Source: Streptomyces natalensis ATCC 27448
GTDB lineage: Bacteria; Actinomycetota; Actinomycetes; Streptomycetales; Streptomycetaceae
DNA: 64,000 bases
Reading direction: 5' to 3'
Assembly (NCBI RefSeq): GCF_000935125.1
Contig: NZ_JRKI01000062.1
Span: forward strand, 1 to 64,000
Below are positions 15,775-24,486 of the stretch, piece after piece. The first letter of the stretch is position 1, and each line of letters opens with the position of its first letter. The notes beneath the pieces were generated by a model that worked only from the letters and a program-made list of their open reading frames with translations, searched no databases and had not been told where the DNA came from. The position numbers were made by a program, and so were the translations under genes.

Positions 15775-16992
15775 ATGGAGTTGTTCCACGAGGAATCCGG
15801 CATCGGCGACCGCATCGCCCGGCTGCGCAGACGCCGGGACCTGACGCAGGAGCGACTCGCCGAGCGGGCGGGGCTGTCCGTCGACATCGTCCGCAAACTG
15901 GAGCAGGGCGTCCGCCGAACGGCCCGGCTGGCCACGCTCAACGCGTTGGCCAGAGCCCTCGATGTGGAGCCGTCCGTACTCGTCGGGCAGCCCGCCACCT
16001 TCGAGGTGCGCGGCGAGGGCGAGCAGCCGTCCGTTCTGGCGCTGCGCCAGGCGGTCGCGCCGGTGTCCGACTTCCTGGGCGAGGAACGGGACCCCGAGGA
16101 CCCGCCCGGCATCGCGGCGCTTCAGGCCGCCCTCCGCTCGACGGAACGCATCCGCCGCGACGGCCGGATGTCCGAGATCGGCGCGCTGCTGCCGCAGTTG
16201 ATCCGCGACGCCCGGGCCGCGGCGCGCGCCACCACCGGGAGCCGGGCGGCCGCGGCCCACGCCGTCCTCGCCGAGGCGTATCAGGTCGCCGCGACCACGC
16301 TCACCGCACTCGGCAAGGAGGACGCCGCCTTCACCGCCCTGGAACGCTCGATGGCGGCCGCCGCCAAGGGGGACGACCCCCATCTGGAGACGGTGGGTTA
16401 CTCCAGCCTCGCCTGGGTCCTCACCAAGCAGGGCCGGCTGGCCGATGCCGAGCGGGTGGCACTGACCGCCGCCGAACGCATCGAACCCGGCTTCCGTTCC
16501 CAGCCCCTCGAACTGGCCCTGTGGGGCATCCTCCTGCTGCGCGCGGCGACGGCAGCGGTCCGCCTGGAACGCCGGGATGCCGTACGCGAACACCTCGCCC
16601 TGGCAAGTGCCGCCGCGGCACGCATCGGCACCGACCGTCTCGACTACGCCACACCCTTCGGCCCCACGAACGTCGGTGTCGCGAAGGTCAACTTCCAGGT
16701 GGAAATGGCCGACAGCGCCACGGCCCTGCGCACCGCCCGCACGATCCCGGAGCTGCACACACTGCCCCCGACCTGGCGCGCCCGCTTCCATGTCGACCGC
16801 GCCCTGGCCTTCGCCGACCTGAAGAAGGACGACGGCGCGCTCGGGGCCCTGCTCACGGCGGAGCGCACCGCGCCGGAGTGGATGCGCTACCACTCCACGA
16901 GCCGCCGCCTGGTGGCGGACCTCCGAAGCCGGGAGCGACGCCGTACGTCGCCCCTCGCCGAACTCGCGGACCGGCTGGACGTCGACGGGTAG
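15775..16992 (+). CDS. XRE-family regulator with TPR-like C-terminal region
   Basis: 405 residues. The helix-turn-helix lies at about residues 8-65 (LRRRRDLTQERLAERAGLSVDIVRKLEQG). A roughly 330-residue, Ala/Leu/Arg-rich all-helical part follows, with repeated pairs of amphipathic helices that look like tetratricopeptide repeats. This is the common layout of Streptomyces regulators that may sense a peptide or partner protein. ATG 15775 has TGGAG 5 nt upstream; a GTG six bases earlier would overlap that site. A small protein gene of the type often paired with such regulators follows 130 bp later. Confidence 0.82.
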   Translation: MELFHEESGIGDRIARLRRRRDLTQERLAERAGLSVDIVRKLEQGVRRTARLATLNALARALDVEPSVLVGQPATFEVRGEGEQPSVLALRQAVAPVSDFLGEERDPEDPPGIAALQAALRSTERIRRDGRMSEIGALLPQLIRDARAAARATTGSRAAAAHAVLAEAYQVAATTLTALGKEDAAFTALERSMAAAAKGDDPHLETVGYSSLAWVLTKQGRLADAERVALTAAERIEPGFRSQPLELALWGILLLRAATAAVRLERRDAVREHLALASAAAARIGTDRLDYATPFGPTNVGVAKVNFQVEMADSATALRTARTIPELHTLPPTWRARFHVDRALAFADLKKDDGALGALLTAERTAPEWMRYHSTSRRLVADLRSRERRRTSPLAELADRLDVDG

Positions 16993-17007
16993 GACAGGTC
17001 GTCCCAG

Positions 17008-17027
17008 TGGGCCCGGAAAGTGGCCCA
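17008..17027. promoter_or_regulatory. Inverted repeat between XRE gene and its small partner
   Basis: TGGGCC (17008-17013) and TGG-GGCCCA (to 17027) form a 6-bp inverted repeat with an 8-bp spacer, about 95 bp upstream of the small gene. It is a possible binding site for the XRE protein, by position only. Confidence 0.25.
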
Positions 17028-17122
17028 GAGCGTCCCTGTCCGGCGCGCGGGCCGCTGCCTAGCGTTGCCCGTCCGTCCACCATGACGGACCTCGCAACCG
17101 AGCGCCGACAGGGAGCCGCCCC

Positions 17123-17431
17123 ATGACCACCCCCTCCTCCACGCCCTCCACTCCCCCCGTCCCTCGTCTCCTCCCCTGGACCACCCCCGACGGGGACAAA
17201 CCCTGCTATCTGCTCACCGATGCCGAGGGCGGCTATCTCTCCGACCGGGCCGACCGGATGGAGGCGGTGCAGCTAAGGATGGGGAAGGGTCTGCTGGAGC
17301 ACGCTCAGGAGATGGTCGAGGATCCGGCGACCGATGCGCGGCAGTTGCGGTTTTTGTCGGTGCAGCTCGGGGCGGCGCTGCGGGACGCCGTACGGATCGC
17401 GGAGAGCCGGGGAGGGGGCGGAACCGCCTGA
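17123..17431 (+). CDS. Small conserved actinomycete protein next to an XRE regulator
   Basis: 102 residues with a Pro/Ser/Thr-rich first 15. The segment LPWTTPDGDKPCYLLTDAEGGYLSDRADRMEAVQL follows, and then a helical C terminus (LLEHAQEMVED...LRFLSVQLGAALRDAVRIAE). I recognise the pattern as a protein regularly encoded beside XRE/TPR regulators in Streptomyces, but know no demonstrated function. It may be a partner or effector of the upstream regulator. ATG has GGGAG 7-8 nt upstream. It is followed by three tandem hairpins. Confidence 0.7.
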   Translation: MTTPSSTPSTPPVPRLLPWTTPDGDKPCYLLTDAEGGYLSDRADRMEAVQLRMGKGLLEHAQEMVEDPATDARQLRFLSVQLGAALRDAVRIAESRGGGGTA

Positions 17432-17484
17432 GTAGGGGTCCAGGCAGGGAACCCCGGCTGGAGGGCGGTGGCGGGGCGCTGAGT

Positions 17485-17601
17485 GGCCTCTGGCGGGCCC
17501 TGAGGGGCGCCCAGAGGCCCCGTGGCGGTGCGGGGGAGATCCCCCTCCGAACCGCCCCCGCACGCCAGCGACGGCCGCCGCGTGTGGGGGTCGCGGCGGC
17601 C
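17485..17601 (+). terminator. Three tandem perfect hairpins
   Basis: GGCCTCTGG/CCAGAGGCC (17485-17519), GTGCGGGGG/CCCCCGCAC (17528-17563) and GGCCGCCGCG/CGCGGCGGCC (17573-17601) follow one another after the small gene. One strong stem would suffice for termination. The remaining 240 bp before the response regulator show no gene. Confidence 0.6.
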
Positions 17602-17838
17602 GCCGATGTGAACTGCAACGCGTCGTGGGCTTGTGGCCTCTTCAGTGGTGCAGCATGTGGACAACTCTGCCCGCGGGGACCCTCCCGCGGCATCCTTCGC
17701 AGGTCGCGGGATCACCCCCGCCGGTCGGCGGGGGTGCGGGACCGCCTGGTGGCGGGGCTCCGGGACAGGGGTACGGAGTCGCGCAGCGCCGGGTGGTTCC
17801 GTGAGCTCGGATGGGTGCGAAGGAGAAAGGGGCGGCCG

Positions 17839-18501
17839 GTGATCCGTGTCGCTGTGGTGGACGACGAACGGCTGGTCAGGTCCGGGTTGCGGATGATTCT
17901 GGGGACCGCCCCGGACATCGAGATGGTCGCGGACTGCGGCGGCGCCGAGGCCGTGGACACCGTGCTGGGCAGCGGCGCGGACGTCGTGCTGCTGGACATC
18001 CGGATGCCGGACGTGGACGGGCTGACCGTACTGCGGCGGCTGCGGGCCGCGCCGGAGCCGCCCGCGGTGGCGATGCTGACGACCTTCGACGCGCAGGAGT
18101 ATCTGACCGCGGCTCTCCGGGAAGGGGCGGCGGGCTTTCTGCTGAAGGACTCGGATCCGGAGCAGCTCGTACGGGCCGTACGGACGTTGGCGGCGGGCGG
18201 CAGCGTGCTGGACCCCGGGGTGACGCGGGCGGTGATCGGCGGCTATCTGACGGCCGAGGACCAGGCGGCCGCGGCGCGGGCGGTCAGCGGGCTCACGCCG
18301 CGCGAGTCACAGGTGCTGGCGCTGCTCGGCGAGGGGCTGGGCAATGCCCAGATAGCGGAGCGGATGGGGCTGGCGCCCAGCACGGTCAAGGACCATGTGC
18401 GGGCGCTGCTGGGGAAATTGGGCGGGATCAACCGGGTACAGGCCGCGATCGTGGCGGACCGGGCCGGACTGGTGACCGGCGTCCCCCGGGGCGCGATATG
18501 A
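17839..18501 (+). CDS. NarL/FixJ-type response regulator
   Basis: 220 residues. The receiver domain covers 1-120, with the acidic pair DD near residue 8, the phospho-acceptor Asp in VVLLDIRMPDVDG and the conserved Lys in FLLKDS. A LuxR-type helix-turn-helix is at about 150-210 (LTPRESQVLALLGEGLGNAQIAERMGLAPSTVKDHV). The start is a GTG with an AAAGGGG stretch 6 nt upstream; a longer frame lacks a receiver-compatible start. Its TGA overlaps the ATG of the histidine kinase (ATGA), so they are translationally coupled. The signal is unknown. Confidence 0.92.
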   Translation: MIRVAVVDDERLVRSGLRMILGTAPDIEMVADCGGAEAVDTVLGSGADVVLLDIRMPDVDGLTVLRRLRAAPEPPAVAMLTTFDAQEYLTAALREGAAGFLLKDSDPEQLVRAVRTLAAGGSVLDPGVTRAVIGGYLTAEDQAAAARAVSGLTPRESQVLALLGEGLGNAQIAERMGLAPSTVKDHVRALLGKLGGINRVQAAIVADRAGLVTGVPRGAI

Positions 18502-19727
18502 GCGCCCCGGGGAGAGCGGGGCGCATACGGGAGCGGGCGGCGGCCCGGTGGCGGGTGCTCGCGCGGGGGGCGTGGGGGCAGCGGGTGCGGCGGATCGCCC
18601 CGGTGGTCGTGCCGGTGCTGCTCGCCGTCGCCGACGCGGTGCTGGTCAACGGGCTGAAACTGGCCCTGGAGCTGGGGGTCTCGGTGGTCGCGGCGACGGC
18701 GTTGCTGCTGCGCCGGCGGTTTCCGCTGCTTGTCTTCCTGGTCACGCTGCCGGGTCTGTACATCGGCTACATCTGGTTCGCGCCGATGATCGGGCTCTAT
18801 ACGCTGGCCGTCCGCCGGCCGGGCCGGGTACGGCTGGGGATCTGCGCCGTCCTGCTGATCGCCGCGCACTTCCTCCCGTATCCCATCTCGGACTTCGAGC
18901 CGACCCACTACCGGGAGAACACCCTGGTGCTGATCGACGCCTGCGTCACCTCGGCAGCGCCGATCGCCATGGGGCTGCTGGTGCGCACCCGCGGGGAGCT
19001 GGCCCAACGGGTGGAGGATCTGACCCGCAGCCTGGTCCGTGAGGACCGGCTGCTGGCGGACCGGGTCAAGACCACCGAACGGGCCCGGCTCGCCCGGGAG
19101 ATGCATGACGTCGTGGCCCATCAGGTGAGCCTGATCAGCCTTCAGGCGGGGGCGGTGCAGGTCAGCACGGAGGACGAGGCGGCACGGGCGGGTGCGCGGA
19201 CCATCCGGGAGCTGTCCGTACGGACGCTGGAGGAGCTGCGGCACATGGTGGGCGTGCTGCGGGCGGACGGCGGCGGGGGCGGCGCCCAGGGCCTGGCGCC
19301 GCAGCCGGACCTGGAGGAGCTGCCGCGGCTGATCGAGATGAGCGCGCTGGATGTGACGTACGAGGGGGGTGCGGTGGCGGGGGCGACGGGCGCCAAGACG
19401 GTGGAGCGGGCGGCGTTCCGTACCGTCCAGGAGGCGCTCACCAATGTGCGCAAGCACGCACCGGGGGCGCAGGTGCGGGTCCGGGTCGGGGCCGGCGGTT
19501 CCGGGGAGGGCGAGAGCCTGCGGGTCGAGATACGCAACGGGCCGCCGGACGAGACGGCCATGGCGCCCGCGCTGCCCGGCGGCGGGCACGGGCTGGTGGG
19601 GCTGCGCGAGCGGGCCCAGAGCCTGGGCGGGACGCTGGAGGCCCGGCCCACGTCCGACGGGGGGTTCGTGGTGCGGGCGGTGTTTCCGTACGGGGGGACG
19701 GGGGCGGCGGCCGCGGGGGCGGGGTGA
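18498..19727 (+). CDS. Sensor histidine kinase (HisKA_3/DesK-like)
   Basis: 409 residues. About five or six membrane segments occupy residues 35-165. A dimerisation helix with the phospho-accepting His in ERARLAREMHDVVAHQVSLI follows at about 195-215. The ATP-binding domain carries the N box (FRTVQEALTNVRKHA) and the GHGLVGLRERA glycine box near the C terminus. It forms a coupled pair with the response regulator through an ATGA overlap. The small extracytoplasmic loops suggest that the stimulus is sensed within the membrane or cell envelope. Confidence 0.92.
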   Translation: MSAPGRAGRIRERAAARWRVLARGAWGQRVRRIAPVVVPVLLAVADAVLVNGLKLALELGVSVVAATALLLRRRFPLLVFLVTLPGLYIGYIWFAPMIGLYTLAVRRPGRVRLGICAVLLIAAHFLPYPISDFEPTHYRENTLVLIDACVTSAAPIAMGLLVRTRGELAQRVEDLTRSLVREDRLLADRVKTTERARLAREMHDVVAHQVSLISLQAGAVQVSTEDEAARAGARTIRELSVRTLEELRHMVGVLRADGGGGGAQGLAPQPDLEELPRLIEMSALDVTYEGGAVAGATGAKTVERAAFRTVQEALTNVRKHAPGAQVRVRVGAGGSGEGESLRVEIRNGPPDETAMAPALPGGGHGLVGLRERAQSLGGTLEARPTSDGGFVVRAVFPYGGTGAAAAGAG

Positions 19728-19831
19728 GGCCGGGAGGGGCGGCGTGAAGGCCGGGGGGATGGGTCCCCTCGCGTCCGGTGGGGGCCTCATGTCCGGTCGG
19801 GCCCTCGTGTCCGGTGGCGCGTGCCCCGGTG

Positions 19832-20245
19832 TCAGGCCGAGAGCGGCGCCGCCGCCTCGTCCACGGCCGTGTGCAGATCCGGGTAGACCTCGAAGAGCCG
19901 GCGCACGCCCAGCGCCGCGAGGACGCGGTTGACGTGGGAGCCGTCGACGGCGCCCTGGGCGGGCAGGATCAGCCGCAGCCGCCCCTGACAGGAACGCATC
20001 AGACGGCGGGCGGCGATCAGCACGCCGACGCCGCTGGAGTCACAGAACCGGACCTCGGAGAGATCGAGGACCAGACTCCGCCGGCCGTCGGCCACCGCGT
20101 CGTGCACATGCTGGCGCACCGCGGGCGACGTGACCAGGTCCATTTCGCCGGAAACCTGAAGTACCGCCCACCGGCCCTGTTCGCCCTCTGCCACCTTCAA
20201 CGACACGCGCTCGAAGCCTTTCGCTCGCTTTCGGACCGGATGCAC
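19832..20245 (-). CDS. STAS-domain anti-sigma factor antagonist (RsbV/BldG-like)
   Basis: 137 residues. The STAS fold covers about residues 18-125, with SGEMDLVTSPAVRQHV and the phosphorylatable serine in VRFCDSSGVGVLIAA. Such proteins bind and titrate an anti-sigma kinase when unphosphorylated. No RsbW-like kinase is adjacent, though a divergent sigma factor/anti-sigma pair begins 330 bp away. The start shown is a GTG without a clear ribosome site; an internal GTG at residue 14 (VSLKVAEG) is a plausible alternative and would remove a basic N-terminal extension. Confidence 0.82.
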   Translation of the reverse strand: MHPVRKRAKGFERVSLKVAEGEQGRWAVLQVSGEMDLVTSPAVRQHVHDAVADGRRSLVLDLSEVRFCDSSGVGVLIAARRLMRSCQGRLRLILPAQGAVDGSHVNRVLAALGVRRLFEVYPDLHTAVDEAAAPLSA

Positions 20246-20575
20246 CGCGGATCTGTCCGGAGTGCACCCTTCCCCGGCTCGACTGCCCGGCCTCTCTCCC
20301 CTGAAACTCTTCCGAATCCTTGGCGCAACAGGCCGTTCCCCCCAAGGCTATGCCCAGCGCGGAGCACCACTTCTTCGGTGTCCGGTCACACACGGATAAC
20401 ACATCGGCCGATACGGGCACGAACGAAGCACATTGAATCGCTCATCGCGCGTCTACCGGTCGCTTTTCCTCGCCTTCGATCGGGGATACCACCCCATGGT
20501 GACAACGCCCTTACTATCCGCTCCCCTACCATCCGCAACCTCTGAAGAAGGTGGTTTGGGGCAAAGGAGCATGCA
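20246..20575. other. Divergent intergenic region, STAS protein and sigma factor
   Basis: About 330 bp with no credible gene. It is less GC-rich than its surroundings and must hold the promoters of both flanking units. I could not pick a convincing -10/-35 pair. Confidence 0.3.
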
Positions 20576-20623
20576 GTGTCAGACCCTCGCATTACATTCG
20601 ATGTGGGCACGACCGAGGTGTGA
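20576..20623 (+). CDS. Possible 15-codon micro-ORF coupled to the sigma factor
   Basis: GTG 20576 has AAAGGAG 6 nt upstream and reads VSDPRITFDVGTTEV before TGA at 20621-20623. That stop overlaps the GTG at 20620 (GTGA), which is in frame with the sigma factor. The strong ribosome site belongs to this micro-ORF, while the sigma factor GTG has none of its own at good spacing, so translation of the second could depend on the first. It may also be chance; conservation was not testable. Confidence 0.4.
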   Translation: MSDPRITFDVGTTEV

Positions 20624-21393
20624 GCACGGCGACGACGGACAGGGATAGGGGTCCGATGGGAAACGACACACCCCCGCGCTGGGACAGGCGGATGCAGCAG
20701 CGGCTCGCCCGAGGTGAGGCCGCCGCCCTCGGCGAGCTCTACGACCGCTTCGCTTCGCTCGTGCACAGCCTCGCGCACCGCGTCCTGGACGACGAGGACG
20801 CCGCCGACCGCATCACCCGCGAGGTCTTCGCCTACATCTGGGAGCACCCGCACTCCTACGACCCCAAACAGGGCTCGCTGCGCTCATGGGTCGCCGCGGT
20901 CACCCGCCACCAGGCCGTCCAGCGACTGCGCCAGACCGAGGCCGCCTCGGCGGGGGGCGGGTCGGATGCTCCCGCGCCGGCCGAGATGGAGCAGAAAATC
21001 CGCGAGGCCTCCGCGGCCGCCCGCGCCGACTACATCGTCACCTCCATGCCCGCGCCATTGCGCGCCGCCCTGGAGCTGGCCTACTTCCAGCGCCGGGACT
21101 ACCGCCAGACCGCCGCCGACCTGGGCGTCACGGAGGACGAGGCCCGCCGCCGGCTCCGCCTGGGGCTCCAGCTGCTGTCCACCGCCCACAACCACCCGAC
21201 CCTGCCCCCGTCCCCGCCCCGCTCCCCTCTGTCGCGCAGCACGCCCGGTACCCGTACGCCCTCACACACACCCCCGGCACCGCATACGCCCCAGGCGCCG
21301 CACGCCCCCCATGCCCCGCGCGCACCGCTTCCGCCACGGCACCCCGGTCCGGGCAGCGCCCCGCCCGGCACCGGCCACGGACGGTCGCTGTGA
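20620..21393 (+). CDS. Sigma-70 family (ECF-like) RNA polymerase sigma factor
   Basis: 257 residues from GTG 20620; ATG 20656 with AGGGG upstream is the alternative start. Sigma region 2 lies at about residues 28-95 (LGELYDRFASLVHSLAHRVLDDEDAADRITREVFAYIWE), and the region 4 helix-turn-helix near 150-195 (ELAYFQRRDYRQTAADLGVTEDEARRRLRLGLQLL). A Pro/His/Ala-rich tail of about 60 residues is unusual and probably disordered. The stop codon overlaps the GTG of the next gene (GTGA), which encodes a probable anti-sigma factor, a typical coupled pair. The regulon is unknown. Confidence 0.85.
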   Translation: MSTATTDRDRGPMGNDTPPRWDRRMQQRLARGEAAALGELYDRFASLVHSLAHRVLDDEDAADRITREVFAYIWEHPHSYDPKQGSLRSWVAAVTRHQAVQRLRQTEAASAGGGSDAPAPAEMEQKIREASAAARADYIVTSMPAPLRAALELAYFQRRDYRQTAADLGVTEDEARRRLRLGLQLLSTAHNHPTLPPSPPRSPLSRSTPGTRTPSHTPPAPHTPQAPHAPHAPRAPLPPRHPGPGSAPPGTGHGRSL

Positions 21394-22988
21394 ACGGCCC
21401 GGACAAATGGGAGGGCCCCGAGCGGCCCGACGGCCCCGGTGAGCGTCCCCGCATACCGGCCCCCCGCACCGCCGCCGAGGACCGCGGCCCCCTGCCGGAC
21501 ATCCGCCCCGCACCGGACCCGGAAGCCGGACGGGAAACCGGACGGGAAACCGGACGGGAAACGGAACCGGAGGCCGGACGGGAAACGCGGCCAGGAGCCG
21601 CACCGGAAGCCGTGCCGGAAACAGCCTCGGAACCCGGAGGGGAAGCCCGTCCGGGAGACCAGCGGGACGCCCCACCGGCAGCCCCGCGGGCGGCCCGACC
21701 AGGAGCCCGATCGGGAGCCCGGGCCGGAACCCCGCCGGAAGCCCACCCTCCAGCCCAACCCCCCACCGACCGCACCGCAGCGCCGGAAACGAAACCGGAA
21801 GCCATGACCGACACCACCGGAGCGGGCCCCGGGTTCCCGGCCGACGCCGTTCCCGGGGGCGCGCCGCCCTCGCAGCCCGCCCCGCCGCATACGGTCCTCA
21901 AATCGCTGCTCGGCGCCTGGGCGCTCGCCGCGTGCAGCGCCGAGGAGACCGCCGCCGTGGAGAGCCATCTGACCGACTGCGCCTCCTGCGCGGACGAGGC
22001 GCTGCGGCTGCGCGACGCCGTCGGTCTGCTGCATCCCGCCGACAGCCTCGACCTCGATCCGCTGCTGCGCTCCCGCGTCCTGGAGGGCTGTCTGGGCCGG
22101 CGTCCGCCCCGTATCCCGGTGCCGGAGTGGGCGACGCCGTACGACGCGGAGACCGCGAAGCTCGATGCGCTGCTGCACGACATGGGCGAGGCGGAGTGGC
22201 GCGCCCCGGTACGGCTGCGGTGGTTCGAGAGCGAGCGGCCGGTCGAGCGGGCGACCACCGTCGCCGGTGTCATCGGCCATCTGCTGACCGTCGACGGCCT
22301 GGTGGCGACGTCGCTCGGGCTGCCCGATCCGCTCGGCGACCGGGCCCCGCAGGGCGCCCCGGGCCCCACGACCCGTACGGAGGCGTACTGGCGGATGGCC
22401 GGCGAGGAGCCCGGCCGGCTCGCCACCCACGGCCCGTGGCGCGAGCAGAGCTATGCGCTGATCAGAACGGTCTCCTTCGCGGGCGGCGGCGTCGGCGAAC
22501 TGGCCGTGCCCTACGGCCGGTTGCAGCTGCCGATGTGCGATGCGCTCCTGGACCGCGCCTTCGGGTGCTGGGTGCACGCCGGGGACATCGCGGATGCGGT
22601 GGACTATCCCTACGAGCCGCCGGCCGCCGGCCATGTCCACCAGCTGATCGATCTGGCCACCCGGCTGCTGCCCACCGCACTGGCCCACCGCCGCCGGGCC
22701 GGGCTCGCCGCGCAGCCGCAGAAGCTGGTCGAGGCGGGCGCCCCGGGCCGTACCCTCCACCTGGAGGTCGAGGGCAGCGGCGGCGGGCACTGGTACATAC
22801 CGCTGGACTCCCCGGCGGCCCTGGGCGCCAAGGAGCTCACCGTCGCCCATATCGCCCTGGACAGCGCGGAGTTCTGCCAGCTGGCCGCGGGACATGTCTC
22901 CCCGGAGGAGGCCGCCGCGGGCCAGGACGGCGAGCGCGAGGCGATCCGCGATGTGCTGTTCGCGACCGCGTCGCTGTCGCGGCTGTGA
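21390..22988 (+). CDS. Zinc-finger anti-sigma-like protein fused to an MDMPI-type domain
   Basis: 532 residues from the GTG that overlaps the sigma factor stop; ATG 21804 is an alternative. The first 140 residues are low complexity, with GRET repeats encoded by CCGGACGGGAAA units. A zf-HC2-like segment follows near residues 165-210 (LLGAWALAACSAEETAAVESHLTDCASC). Then comes a mycothiol maleylpyruvate isomerase/DinB-type domain of about 230 residues (LDALLHDMGEAEW...AGVIGHLLTVDGLVA). The zinc finger would hold the sigma factor, and the second domain may sense a thiol or metal. No membrane span, so a soluble anti-sigma factor. The repeat-rich head is likely to vary in length between strains. 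Confidence 0.78.
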   Translation: MNGPDKWEGPERPDGPGERPRIPAPRTAAEDRGPLPDIRPAPDPEAGRETGRETGRETEPEAGRETRPGAAPEAVPETASEPGGEARPGDQRDAPPAAPRAARPGARSGARAGTPPEAHPPAQPPTDRTAAPETKPEAMTDTTGAGPGFPADAVPGGAPPSQPAPPHTVLKSLLGAWALAACSAEETAAVESHLTDCASCADEALRLRDAVGLLHPADSLDLDPLLRSRVLEGCLGRRPPRIPVPEWATPYDAETAKLDALLHDMGEAEWRAPVRLRWFESERPVERATTVAGVIGHLLTVDGLVATSLGLPDPLGDRAPQGAPGPTTRTEAYWRMAGEEPGRLATHGPWREQSYALIRTVSFAGGGVGELAVPYGRLQLPMCDALLDRAFGCWVHAGDIADAVDYPYEPPAAGHVHQLIDLATRLLPTALAHRRRAGLAAQPQKLVEAGAPGRTLHLEVEGSGGGHWYIPLDSPAALGAKELTVAHIALDSAEFCQLAAGHVSPEEAAAGQDGEREAIRDVLFATASLSRL

Positions 22989-23021
22989 GGCCGTAGCGAA
23001 ACGGTCCTGGGCGAAGACGCC

Positions 23022-23918
23022 CTAGGCGAAGACGACCGTCCGGCTGCCGTTCAGCAGCACCCGGTGCTCGCTGTGCCACTTCACGGCGCGGGCCAGCGCC
23101 TGGCACTCCACGTCCCGCCCGATCGCCACGAGCTGGTCGGGCGTGACGTCGTGCCCGACGCGCTCGACCTCCTGCTCGATGATCGGGCCCTCGTCGAGGT
23201 CGGCGGTCACGTAGTGGGCGGTGGCCCCGATGAGCTTCACACCGCGGACATGCGCCTGGTGGTAGGGCTTGGCGCCCTTGAAGCTCGGCAGGAAGGAGTG
23301 GTGGATGTTGATGATCCGCCCGGAGAGCGCCTTGCACAGGTCGTCGGAGAGGACCTGCATATAGCGCGCCAGCACCACCAGCTCCACCCGCTCCGCGCGC
23401 ACCAGCTCCAGCAGCTGCGCCTCGGCTTCCGCCTTGTTCTCGCGGCTGACCGGGATGTGGTGGAAGGGGATGTCGTACGAGCCGACCAGCTCGGCGAAAT
23501 CGGTGTGGTTGGAGACCACGGCCGCGATCTCGACCGGCAGCGCCCCGATCCGGGAACGGAAGAGCAGGTCGTTGAGGCAGTGCCCGAACTTGGACACCAT
23601 CAGGACGATCCGCATCTTCTCTTCGGCCCGGTGGATCTGCCAGTCCATGTCGAAGGAGTCGCCCACCGCGGAGAAGCTGGCCCGCAGCTTCTCCAGGTCC
23701 ACCGGGGCGTCCGCGCCGAAGTGCACCCGCATGAAGAACAGTCCGGTGTCGCGGTCGCCGAACTGCTGACTGTCCTCGATGTTGCAGCCGGTGATGAAGA
23801 GGTAGCTGGACACGGCGTGCACGATCCCCTGCTTGTCCGGGCAGGACAGCGTGAGGACGTACTGATCACTCCGGTCGCGACGGCCGGTCTGCTTGGTGGA
23901 GGGCTGGGACTCGCTCAT
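23022..23918 (-). CDS. purU: Formyltetrahydrofolate deformylase
   Basis: 298 residues. Hydrolyses 10-formyl-THF to formate and THF, balancing one-carbon pools. An N-terminal ACT domain (YVLTLSCPDKQGIVHAVSSYL) spans about 20-105. The formyltransferase-like domain has NHTDFAELVGSYDIPFHHIP and the catalytic region IINIHHSFLPSFKGAKPYHQA, with the Asp in TADLDEGPIIEQ. The ATG at 23918 has GAGG about 7 nt upstream; the frame extends further but without a better start. It converges on the anti-sigma gene, and the SCO4402-type gene lies upstream on the same strand. Confidence 0.96.
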   Translation of the reverse strand: MSESQPSTKQTGRRDRSDQYVLTLSCPDKQGIVHAVSSYLFITGCNIEDSQQFGDRDTGLFFMRVHFGADAPVDLEKLRASFSAVGDSFDMDWQIHRAEEKMRIVLMVSKFGHCLNDLLFRSRIGALPVEIAAVVSNHTDFAELVGSYDIPFHHIPVSRENKAEAEAQLLELVRAERVELVVLARYMQVLSDDLCKALSGRIINIHHSFLPSFKGAKPYHQAHVRGVKLIGATAHYVTADLDEGPIIEQEVERVGHDVTPDQLVAIGRDVECQALARAVKWHSEHRVLLNGSRTVVFA

Positions 23919-24027
23919 GCCGAAACCTCGCTGCGCTCGGTCTCGCATTCGCTCGACGCGCACCCTTCAATGATTCGCTCGCTACGCTCTCTCATGACCT
24001 CATAGGGTCGCACACCTGCGGGGATGC

Positions 24028-24486
24028 TCAGGCCGGGGCGCCCGGCGCACCCGTCATCAGGGCCAGCACCTCCAGCGAACACGGCGGCGTGTCCGGGTCC
24101 TCGCCGTCCGCCGTCGCCAGCCGGACATGCGCCTCGCGGGCCGCCCGTACGGCATCCGGCCAGGCCGGATGCTCCATGTAGGCGGCGACCGGGGCGTCCG
24201 CGCCGACCTCGTGCATGATCCGCAGGACGTTCAGCACGGCGGCGTCCACCAGCTGCGCCTCCTGGGCGTCGCGGAAGATCGTGCCCAGGTATTTGTCGGC
24301 GGACCAGTTGTCCAGCCAGGTGTCCTCGACGAGGCGGTAGACGGCGTCGGTGACATCCCCGTAGCCGGGATGCCCCGCCAGCCAGGTCTCCTGCTGGAAG
24401 GCGGGGTCGGAGAGCATGTGCAGCGCGGAGCGCACATTGCTGCGCCAGCGCCACCACGGCATGTCGGTCAGTGGCATACCGCCCAT
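24028..24486 (-). CDS. SCO4402-type conserved protein
   Basis: About 152 residues. The start is uncertain: ATG 24486, 24477 and a longer reading to 24534 are all open. The body matches a conserved Streptomyces protein (MPWWRWRSNVRSALHMLSD, then YRLVEDTWLDNWSADKYLGTIFRD, then VLRIMHEVGADAP) found next to purU. It is helical, rich in Trp and acidic residues, with no membrane segment. Function unknown; a structural role in signalling is only a guess. It is separated by about 110 bp from purU and may share its transcript. Confidence 0.75.
   Translation of the reverse strand: MGGMPLTDMPWWRWRSNVRSALHMLSDPAFQQETWLAGHPGYGDVTDAVYRLVEDTWLDNWSADKYLGTIFRDAQEAQLVDAAVLNVLRIMHEVGADAPVAAYMEHPAWPDAVRAAREAHVRLATADGEDPDTPPCSLEVLALMTGAPGAPA

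Noticed and set aside
21520..21640. Possible CRISPR-like short repeats (CCGGACGGGAAA)
   Set aside because: Units are 12 bp, in frame and coding (GRET repeats), without spacers; simple coding repeats.
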